This document shows, in pieces, positions 1-4,853 of a stretch of DNA of 9,324 bases. The DNA is from Methanomicrobiales archaeon (GTDB lineage: Archaea > Halobacteriota > Methanomicrobia > Methanomicrobiales > JACTUA01). The stretch's first letter is position 1, and each line of letters begins with the position of its first letter. The stretch lies in the NCBI GenBank assembly GCA_028678965.1, contig JAJRCM010000151.1, forward strand, positions 1 through 9,324. Direction: 5' to 3'. The notes under the pieces were generated by a model. It did not search any database. It worked only from the letters and a program-made list of their open reading frames with translations, and was not told where the DNA came from. Both the position numbers and the translations under genes were made by a program.

Positions 1-1043
1 CGAACCTCACGGAGAATGCTGAAGTCCGATGAAAGGAGACGGGCGATCGTCCGACCCTGGACATCTTTCATGTGCTGTGCGATGCTGAAGGGATGAGTAC
101 CTACGGTGTCAACTGAAGCCGGTGCATCCACCTTTTCTGTGATGAGTGGGGGCCGGCTATTCATAACCTGAGTATCACCTTCTATCGACTTGAACTGCTG
201 ATCCCTTCCCTCTCGCTGGTCGAATTGCTCCCGTACCAGCTCCGCTGGGACCTTATTTCGCAGAGCTTTGGTGATCTCCTTTCGGGACATCTCCTCGACG
301 CTCCTTCCACGAGGGGAGAAGGCAACGTAATCGATATCAGCGACCTGCAGGAGTTCGCGGAGAATCAGGTCTCCTCCTCGGTCACCATCAAGAAATACCG
401 TCGAGATCTTGGTCTCGCAGAGTTGAGCAATGGTCTTTGGAACCCGTGTCCCCTCAACGGCAACCGCATTCTTGATGCCGTACCGTAGGAGATTGATGAC
501 GTCCGCTCTCCCCTCCACAATGATGATTGCATCAGATTCAAGTGTCGTTGGACCTGCCGGTATCTTCTCCTCCCCTAATTCCACCAGTTTCTCGATCCGT
601 ATCGCATCCCGCACCTGGTCGAGCAATTCAACGGTATCGATGGGTGTATCCTCGAAGGATTCGAGGAGGAGCTCCTTCGCCCGTTCAACGATCTTCCGTT
701 TCTTGGTGACCCTGATATCTTCTATCCGGTCAACCGTTACGTGGGCAATGCATGGGCCCACCCGATCGATAGTTTCAAGAGAGGAAGCAAGGACAGCCGT
801 CTCGGCCCGGTCGAGCGATGAGGAGATGAGTATTTCTCCCCTGGTTTCACCCTTTTTACTCTCAATTTGGACATCGATTCGCCCTACTCTCCCTGTTCGT
901 TGGAGATCGCGAAGATCCATGTCCTCCCCGAGCAGGCCTTCCGTTTGCCCAAATATCGCTCCAACTACATCGGATTTGTCGACAACCCCCTCAGTGTGGA
1001 GATAAATATGAATGAGGTACTTCGTTGTATCAGATGAATCCAC
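1..1043 (-). CDS. dnaG: Archaeal DnaG-type primase, C-terminus cut by window edge
   Basis: This is an archaeal DnaG homologue: a TOPRIM protein related to bacterial primase that has primase activity in vitro and is also known as a subunit of the archaeal exosome. From a GTG start the visible 347 residues begin [13 protein letters not shown], which aligns with the usual family N-terminus (M-x-x-x-DTTKYLI). The N-terminal domain contains [14 protein letters not shown] (28-41). The TOPRIM domain spans about 171-257, with [10 protein letters not shown] (177-186, catalytic Glu177), [10 protein letters not shown] (194-203) and the metal-binding FLDGDRGGD (217-225). The family is usually somewhat over 400 residues, so only part of the C-terminal region is missing. 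An in-frame ATG at 1098-1100 would add 19 residues ([10 protein letters not shown]...) and sits about 11 nt after a predicted transcription start. I prefer GTG 1043 by family alignment, but neither start has a good ribosome binding site. Identity is secure; the start is not. Confidence 0.95.
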   Translation of the reverse strand, partial: MDSSDTTKYLIHIYLHTEGVVDKSDVVGAIFGQTEGLLGEDMDLRDLQRTGRVGRIDVQIESKKGETRGEILISSSLDRAETAVLASSLETIDRVGPCIAHVTVDRIEDIRVTKKRKIVERAKELLLESFEDTPIDTVELLDQVRDAIRIEKLVELGEEKIPAGPTTLESDAIIIVEGRADVINLLRYGIKNAVAVEGTRVPKTIAQLCETKISTVFLDGDRGGDLILRELLQVADIDYVAFSPRGRSVEEMSRKEITKALRNKVPAELVREQFDQREGRDQQFKSIEGDTQVMNSRPPLITEKVDAPASVDTVGTHPFSIAQHMKDVQGRTIARLLSSDFSILREV

Positions 1044-1100
1044 GGTTTCAAGCCCCCGTCTAGGAAATGGAGATGAGTATGCATCATGATATCGCCCCAT

Positions 1101-1351
1101 ATAGTAGGGCAGCTATAGAGTCTCATTCGCATTACTTAAAGTAGGCGCCTGATTGGGTCATAGGAACGTACATCGGATCTATCACTATTGAGGATACGCC
1201 AGAAGATACTCTATCACAAATAGTCCTATCTCAAATACATGAGCGATACGCTGCGAATAACCTTTTAAGCCCCATCATGTTCTGTCACACCTGGAATGGT
1301 GTGGTACTTCATGGATAACGGACACATGCATCCGTACCATCAACCGTACCC
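1101..1351. other. Non-coding stretch between the DUF167 gene and dnaG
   Basis: I see no supportable gene in this stretch. It holds the presumed dnaG promoter near 1132-1143. Upstream of that is an exact 8-bp direct repeat TCTATCAC at 1178-1185 and 1210-1217 (32 bp apart, about three helical turns), with a related CTATCTC at 1226-1232. A perfect 6-bp inverted repeat, CACACC at 1286-1291 and GGTGTG at 1298-1303, has a 6-nt loop and can extend to nine pairs (1283-1306) using two G-U pairs. The hairpin lies just past the DUF167 stop codon, but no T-run follows it on either strand, so it is not a convincing terminator. Confidence 0.5.
1132..1143 (-). promoter_or_regulatory. dnaG: Candidate TATA box for dnaG
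   Basis: On the minus strand this reads TACTTTAAGTAA, an A/T block in an otherwise mixed intergenic region. An archaeal TATA box lies about 26-27 bp upstream of the start site, which puts transcription initiation near 1111. That gives about 11 nt of leader to the ATG at 1100, or about 68 nt to the GTG at 1043. A second A/T block, GCTTAAAAGG on the minus strand (about 1261-1270), is a weaker alternative upstream. Inferred from sequence and position only. Confidence 0.4.
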
Positions 1352-1681
1352 TCAATTCCCGGTCTTTTCCAGGCTCTGTTCAATAAGGGGGATGATCTCA
1401 GCCTTTGTCGTTCCCACAAGGAGCACCTTCTTGGTTGTGGACATCTGTCCTTCGGTGATACGTATCGATGCAGGACTGACCTTAAAGAACCTAGCACATC
1501 GCTCCACCAGTTCACGGTTTGCCCTTCCCTCCGTGGCAGGCGCACCGAGGCTGCAGTGGAGGACCTTTCTCCATGAATTATAGGAGGAAAAAAGAACCGG
1601 ATGTTTTGATCCTGCGGTCACCATCACCCCGATGATAACGCCCTCAGGGGTCTCTGTGACTGCATCGGCGATAGTTCCCAT
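1352..1681 (-). CDS. DUF167 (YggU-like) family protein
   Basis: A small conserved protein of the DUF167/YggU family, found in bacteria and archaea, with no established biochemical role. From the chosen ATG it is 109 residues, close to the family's usual 95-110. Family features visible are W37 in a basic stretch (WRKVLHCSL), the signature GAPATEGRANREL (46-58), matching the usual apP-x-dGkAN-xxL pattern, and the C-terminal G-x-x-S-x-x-K-x-V pattern (GQMSTTKKVLLVG, 78-90). ATG 1679-1681 has GGTG five bases upstream. A longer form from ATG 1715-1717 would add 12 residues without homology support, though GGATGAT lies just before it; an in-frame stop prevents anything longer. It is the last gene of the hypC-hypA-hypE-pyrC run, but a sizeable gap separates it from pyrC, so cotranscription is likely rather than shown. 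Confidence 0.85.
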   Translation of the reverse strand: MGTIADAVTETPEGVIIGVMVTAGSKHPVLFSSYNSWRKVLHCSLGAPATEGRANRELVERCARFFKVSPASIRITEGQMSTTKKVLLVGTTKAEIIPLIEQSLEKTGN

Positions 1682-1697
1682 GGAACACCGAGAATGT

Positions 1698-1773
1698 TGC
1701 CCGGCACTAACAAACATGGATCATCCGTGGCGTTCTGCCGTCCGTCTCCCGTTTAACGCCCTCGTGCCGGGCA
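1698..1773 (-). repeat. Nested inverted repeats upstream of the DUF167 gene (possible leader RNA structure)
   Basis: On the plus strand TGCCCGGCAC (1698-1707) and GTGCCGGGCA (1764-1773) form a perfect 10-bp inverted repeat with a 56-nt spacer. Nested inside is a perfect 6-bp inverted repeat, GGCGTT (1729-1734) and AACGCC (1755-1760). In the minus-strand transcript this would fold as a long hairpin ending about 17 nt before the preferred DUF167 start and enclosing the alternative ATG at 1715-1717. Two further potential hairpins follow towards pyrC: CGGG/CCCG around a 4-nt loop at 1790-1801, and TGGTGCC/GGCACCA at 1817-1823 and 1859-1865, enclosing ATTCA/TGAAT. I recognise no known riboswitch or ncRNA. 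Folding is inferred from the letters only. Confidence 0.4.
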
Positions 1774-1880
1774 GTGCCTGTCGCACAATCGGGTTGTCCC
1801 GTAGATCATGCAGGGCTGGTGCCCATATTCACCCGGGGACCTATGAATGCGCTGTATCGGCACCATCTTCCATGGATCAT
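1715..1880. repeat. 10-bp direct repeats flanking the pyrC-DUF167 gap
   Basis: CATGGATCAT occurs exactly at 1715-1724 and again at 1871-1880, 156 bp apart. One copy covers the end of pyrC including its stop codon, and the other covers the upstream candidate ATG of the DUF167 gene. A related copy with two mismatches lies at about 1800-1809. Collapsing one repeat unit would place that ATG 3 nt after the pyrC stop, matching the tight packing of the rest of the gene run. The segment could therefore be an insertion or partial duplication, but no transposase, terminal inverted repeats or known element is present. No gene is supported inside it. Confidence 0.45.
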
Positions 1881-3124
1881 GAAGGTATATAACCTCTCCC
1901 TGCATACCAGCGTCCCCTTTGTTCCAGGAATTCTCCCTGGTCATAGACACGGATACCGTCCATAATCACGCTATCGGGAAATATTCCCTGCATACCTTCA
2001 AATGGTGTCCACCCGCAACGACTGTGAAGGTGTTCAGCATTGATAACGGTCACCTCCGGTCTGAAGAGGATAAAATCCGCCCTGCAGCCCTTGCTGAAAC
2101 CGGAGAGAGGAATTCCCAGGATCCGTGCAGGGGTATAACTTGTTTTCTCAGCGATTGACGAAAGGGTAATGTCGCCTTTAAGGGCTGAGTATACCAGCAG
2201 AGGGAGCATAGTTTCCACGCCAGGGATACCCGCAGGTGCCTTGTCGAAGGAGGTCTGTTTCTCGGACATGGTGTGGGGAGCATGATCTGAGGCAATCACC
2301 GGGATGTGATCCCAGCGTGACCAGAGTTCCCGTCGTACTATCTCCTTCCGTAACGGGGGATTCACCTTGCCCCTCGCATCGTTTCCATCAAAGTGTTCAA
2401 GAGAGAGAAAAAGATGATGGGGTGTCACTTCAAAACTGGAGAGAGCAGTGTCGATAGCATGGGGAGCGCTGAGATGACAGAAATGCAATCTGACTTCCTT
2501 AACACTCCTCTCTATGGAACGAACGAGCTCCGTTTCACGGTCGATTGATCGCAGGATATCATGCTCTTCAAGAGAGAGGGCGGGACGGTCTGGAGCCGCT
2601 TCGGCATGGAGCGTGGCTGTCGCTCCCAGGTTCCCAATGTTCTGGAGAATCCCAATGAGCTGGCGGTAGGGCACCGGTTCGCTGGATGTGGAGGGTGATG
2701 TGAAGATTTCACCAAAGGCCATCGCACCAGCTCTCCACAATGCCTCCAGGTCAGTTCCCAGCACGGCACCGGCATTGATGGCAAAATGGCAACACGAGGC
2801 ACGCATCGCCTCTTCCACCCGTGCACGATAGCGCTCTGGGGTGAGGAGGGGTGGATCGGTATTTGGCTGATCCACTACTACCGTTACCCCCCCGGCGAGG
2901 GCACTCATGCTCCCGCTCTTCCAGGTTTCCTTCTGGGATTGCACGCCATCTCTCATATGGACATGCATATCAACGCCACCAGGGAGACAGATCATAGTGG
3001 TACAATCTATTGTTTCATGTGCCCTGCCTGAAGCCCCGGCGTGATTCACCAAACCCTTCTTTACACTGATGTCCGTCCGGCCACCCTGGGGAAGGGTAAC
3101 ATTCTTCAGGATGAGATCTAGCAT
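1877..3124 (-). CDS. pyrC: Dihydroorotase
   Basis: Amidohydrolase-fold enzyme interconverting N-carbamoyl-L-aspartate and dihydroorotate in de novo pyrimidine synthesis; cytosolic. The 415 residues contain the metal motif HVHMRD (54-59; His54, His56, substrate Arg58), VVDQPNTDPP (83-92, substrate Asn88), His173 in TLHAEA, His217 in HFCHLS, VNPPLR (254-259), Asp280 in ASDHAPH (278-284) and AGIPGVET. Length and order fit a single-domain dihydroorotase. At the bridging-ligand position (Asp in many type I enzymes, carboxylated Lys in others) the sequence reads AFGEIF, so Glu139 is the apparent residue; this assignment is by eye. The ATG overlaps the hypE stop region by 7 nt (ATGCTAG), with GGTG about nine bases upstream, so translation is probably coupled to hypE. 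Allantoinase or hydantoinase is less likely, given the NPPLR and IPGVET motifs. Confidence 0.93.
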   Translation of the reverse strand: MLDLILKNVTLPQGGRTDISVKKGLVNHAGASGRAHETIDCTTMICLPGGVDMHVHMRDGVQSQKETWKSGSMSALAGGVTVVVDQPNTDPPLLTPERYRARVEEAMRASCCHFAINAGAVLGTDLEALWRAGAMAFGEIFTSPSTSSEPVPYRQLIGILQNIGNLGATATLHAEAAPDRPALSLEEHDILRSIDRETELVRSIERSVKEVRLHFCHLSAPHAIDTALSSFEVTPHHLFLSLEHFDGNDARGKVNPPLRKEIVRRELWSRWDHIPVIASDHAPHTMSEKQTSFDKAPAGIPGVETMLPLLVYSALKGDITLSSIAEKTSYTPARILGIPLSGFSKGCRADFILFRPEVTVINAEHLHSRCGWTPFEGMQGIFPDSVIMDGIRVYDQGEFLEQRGRWYAGRGYIPS

Positions 3125-4116
3125 ACCCTGGGCACCGGGTCCCCAACCGGTGGTTCAATAAACCGTTCCCCACCGACCCTTGTCCGCATAATCACCCGCG
3201 ATCCCGCCACCACTGTCCCGACAAGTGCAGCATCATGCCCGTAGTGGTGGCTTCGTATCGCCGCGAGTATCTCTTCTGCGTCCTCTCTCGCCACCCCCAG
3301 GATCACCTTTCCTTCATTCGCCACTTCCAATGGATCAATTCCCAGCATGTCTGCAGCGCTCCGCACACTTTTCCTGACGGGGAGGGATTCTTCCTCAATC
3401 AGTACCTGCACGTTACTCTTCTTCGCCATCTCATTCATCGCACTGGCGAATCCCCCCCTCGTAGGATCTTTCATGGCATGAACCTCTCCTGCTTCCAGGG
3501 CAGTTTCGACCAGTCCCCAGAGAGGGGCAATATCGGATCGGATCTGTTCGCCCAGGTCGAACCCCTCGCGGAAAGTAAGCACGGAGAGTCCGTGGTCACC
3601 CAGTGTCCCGCTCACAATGATCTGGTCCCCCGTTTCGAGCCCGCTATCCCGAACAATCTGGGTGGCGACTCCAATACCCGCTGTATTGATCGCGATACCG
3701 TCGAGAGCTCCTCGTTCCAGTACCTTGGTATCACCAGTCACCAGATTTGTCCCTGATTCTTCCAGGGCTTCATTCATGGATCGAACAATCTGCTCCAGGA
3801 TAGCGACATCAAACCCTTCCTCGATGAGGAGACCGCAGGAGAGGGCGATGGGTTTCCCCCCCATCACCGCCAGATCATTGACGGTCCCGCAGACAGAAAG
3901 GCGGCCAATATCCCCTCCTGGAAAAAAGAGCGGGCGGATAATGTGGCTGTCGGTAGTAAACACGATATTCGTCCCATTGATGGGAATCACCGCTCCATCG
4001 TCCATCGCTTCCAGGCCAATCCCTCCCGCATTCGTGCGGGTTAGGTGGGAGAAAATCCGCTGCAGCAGCTCGCCCATCACTTCTCCGCCAGCGCCATGCA
4101 TCAGGCTGACCTTCAT
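3118..4116 (-). CDS. hypE: Hydrogenase maturation protein HypE (carbamoyl dehydratase)
   Basis: HypE dehydrates a carbamoyl group, loaded by HypF from carbamoyl phosphate onto its C-terminal cysteine, to a thiocyanate. This supplies the cyanide ligands of the [NiFe]-hydrogenase iron. The 332-residue protein shows the PurM-like fold hallmarks: an N-terminal HGAGGEVM (7-14), GTVNDLAVMGGKP (77-89), LVTGDTKV (125-132), DPTRGGFASAMNEMA (217-231) and NEGK (267-270). It ends in the diagnostic PRVC, with acceptor Cys332 as the last residue, so it is complete and likely functional. Its ATG overlaps the hypA stop as ATGA (4 nt), with GAGGAG just upstream inside hypA. Its own stop overlaps the pyrC start. 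HypF and HypD, needed for the same chemistry, are not in the window and must be encoded elsewhere. Confidence 0.97.
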   Translation of the reverse strand: MKVSLMHGAGGEVMGELLQRIFSHLTRTNAGGIGLEAMDDGAVIPINGTNIVFTTDSHIIRPLFFPGGDIGRLSVCGTVNDLAVMGGKPIALSCGLLIEEGFDVAILEQIVRSMNEALEESGTNLVTGDTKVLERGALDGIAINTAGIGVATQIVRDSGLETGDQIIVSGTLGDHGLSVLTFREGFDLGEQIRSDIAPLWGLVETALEAGEVHAMKDPTRGGFASAMNEMAKKSNVQVLIEEESLPVRKSVRSAADMLGIDPLEVANEGKVILGVAREDAEEILAAIRSHHYGHDAALVGTVVAGSRVIMRTRVGGERFIEPPVGDPVPRVC

Positions 4117-4454
4117 GTCTCCTCGAGATCGATCTCTATCGTGGTCACTACGATCTCCCTGCCTCTCACCAGGTCAGGGAGTGACCCGCACCTGGGGCAG
4201 ACAAAGATTTCCTTTCCTTCATACCCGCACGGGCACCGTGCAAGACGAGCGACTTGATGACAGGAGAGATCGGCACCCTCAAAGAGGGGATCGTTACCAA
4301 CGATGGCATCGAACAAAAATTTCACCTGCTCCGGGTTGGCCATCGCCATCTCTCCTACGTCCACATGTATCGTTTTTACCCGCTCTGCTTGATGTTCCTC
4401 CGCCGTCCTCTTTGCGGTCATGTAAATGTCATACGCGATGCCATATTCGTGCAT
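4113..4454 (-). CDS. hypA: Hydrogenase nickel incorporation protein HypA
   Basis: HypA is the nickel metallochaperone that, with HypB, loads Ni into the [NiFe]-hydrogenase large subunit. The protein is 113 residues. It begins MHEYGIAYD with the conserved MHE nickel site, where the N-terminal amine and His2 bind Ni. Two tandem ATGs occur (4455-4457 and 4452-4454). I chose the second because it leaves His at position 2 and stands four bases from GGAGG (4459-4463); the first would give MMHE and stand one base from it. The zinc domain has C74-P-C76 and C86-PR-C89, plus an extra Cys65. The first pair is spaced C-x-C followed by GYEG, whereas many HypA proteins have C-x-x-C. The start shares one base with the hypC stop (TGATG), and the end overlaps hypE by 4 nt, so the three genes are translationally coupled. 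Confidence 0.95.
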   Translation of the reverse strand: MHEYGIAYDIYMTAKRTAEEHQAERVKTIHVDVGEMAMANPEQVKFLFDAIVGNDPLFEGADLSCHQVARLARCPCGYEGKEIFVCPRCGSLPDLVRGREIVVTTIEIDLEET

Positions 4455-4678
4455 CATTCCTCCATTGCAGCGTACACCTGTTTAAACAGCTCGCGGGTCT
4501 CCAGCCCCTCCTGACGATCCAATCGCTGAATGGCAAATCCCACATGCACCAGGACGAAATCTCCGATCTTGACATCCACAAGGTCAAGATGCACCTCCTG
4601 TTTGAGGTCGCCGTAATCAACAACCCCGATATTTCCTTCCTTTATCTCAACAACCTCTGCAGGTATGGCAATGCACGT
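4454..4678 (-). CDS. hypC: Hydrogenase maturation chaperone HypC, apparent ACG start
   Basis: HypC/HybG-family chaperone that, with HypD, carries the Fe(CN)2CO unit to the hydrogenase large subunit. Reading from 4678 gives 74 residues beginning (M)CIAIPAEVVEI, the family signature M-C-x-x-x-P with iron-binding Cys2, then VVDYGDLKQEV, GDFVLVHVGFAI (39-50) and an acidic C-terminus AAMEE. Length matches the usual 70-90. No ATG, GTG or TTG lies between the upstream in-frame TGA (4685-4687) and the Cys2 codon; the only codons there are GGG, TAT and ACG. ACG (4676-4678) occupies the start position, six bases after the Shine-Dalgarno match GAGGTGA (4685-4691). The next usable canonical start would be far inside the protein and would remove Cys2. 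Either ACG is a genuine non-canonical start, or an ATG was changed by mutation or sequencing error. HypC identity is secure; the start is inferred. The stop overlaps hypA. Confidence 0.9.
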   Translation of the reverse strand, partial: TCIAIPAEVVEIKEGNIGVVDYGDLKQEVHLDLVDVKIGDFVLVHVGFAIQRLDRQEGLETRELFKQVYAAMEE

Positions 4679-4684
4679 ATACCC

Positions 4685-4691
4685 TCACCTC
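4685..4691 (-). promoter_or_regulatory. hypC: Strong Shine-Dalgarno site of hypC
   Basis: The minus strand reads GAGGTGA, a seven-base match to the archaeal anti-Shine-Dalgarno sequence. Six bases (GGGTAT) separate it from the ACG at 4678. It is the best ribosome binding site in the window and fixes the hypC start at the ACG even though that is not a standard start codon. Confidence 0.8.
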
Positions 4692-4708
4692 GAAGAGCGT
4701 TTCCGGTC

Positions 4709-4714
4709 AAAAAA
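4709..4714 (-). terminator. Possible T-run terminator after tRNA-Ser
   Basis: A run of six T on the minus strand begins 16 bases after the tRNA 3' end and lies 31 bases before the hypC start. Archaeal termination uses T-runs without needing a hairpin, so this could end the tRNA transcript. I see no convincing TATA box between it and hypC, so read-through from the tRNA promoter into hypC is the alternative. Confidence 0.35.
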
Positions 4715-4729
4715 TCACTCATTCACAAA

Positions 4730-4814
4730 CGCCGGGAAGGAGATTTGAACTCCTGAGGTGCTGCGCACCAGTGGCTTTCAAGGCCACCGCCTTTCCGGAC
4801 TAGACTACCCCGGC
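4730..4814 (-). tRNA. tRNA-Ser (anticodon TGA)
   Basis: This is a complete 85-nt class II tRNA reading UCN serine codons. The acceptor stem is GCCGGGG paired with TCCCGGC (one G-U at the last pair), with discriminator G73, as expected for serine. The D arm is GTC/GGC. The anticodon stem GTGGC/GCCAC encloses loop CTTGAAA, which holds anticodon TGA. A long variable arm built on GGTGC/GCACC is diagnostic of Ser/Leu-type tRNAs. The T arm is AGGAG/CTCCT around TTCAAAT. No intron is present. CCA is not encoded (TTTG follows the discriminator), so it is added after transcription. Confidence 0.97.
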
Positions 4815-4835
4815 TCTCTGTGTACTGTGGGAGCG

Positions 4836-4853
4836 GAAAGAAAAAATAGATTG
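4836..4853 (-). promoter_or_regulatory. A/T block: tRNA-Ser promoter and/or terminator of the surface-protein gene
   Basis: Immediately after the stop codon of the surface-protein gene, the minus strand reads CAATCTATTTTTTCTTTC. The T-rich run is a suitable archaeal terminator for that gene. Its centre is also about 31 bp upstream of the tRNA 5' end, as expected for a TATA-like element with a short 5' leader. Both roles are inferred and may coexist. Confidence 0.4.

Noticed and set aside
430..1005. A 191-codon open frame on the plus strand
   Set aside because: It is antisense to the dnaG N-terminal and TOPRIM regions and has a Ser/Arg-rich composition with no recognisable motif.
1283..1306. 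Hairpin after the DUF167 gene as an intrinsic terminator
   Set aside because: The stem is good, but no T-run follows it on either strand, and archaeal termination depends on T-runs more than hairpins.
1698..1865. RNase P RNA, SRP RNA, cobalamin riboswitch or C/D box RNA in the gap
   Set aside because: I looked for the conserved elements of these RNAs and found no convincing match. The gap is left as an unclassified, possibly structured stretch.
1753..1950. A 65-codon minus-strand frame and a plus-strand frame (1632-1892) crossing the pyrC-DUF167 gap
   Set aside because: Both mainly overlap real genes out of frame, have no ribosome binding site or homology that I recognise, and do not explain the repeats in the gap.
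4429..4678. hypC as a pseudogene or frameshifted gene
   Set aside because: The frame is open from the Cys2 codon to the stop with all family motifs, and the Shine-Dalgarno spacing is right for the ACG. Only the start codon is abnormal, so I annotate it as a gene.
3617..4756. A 379-codon open frame on the plus strand
   Set aside because: It lies antisense to hypE, hypA and hypC, is rich in Ser, Pro and Arg as expected for an antisense shadow, shows no domain, and runs into the tRNA. The minus-strand genes carry unmistakable family motifs.
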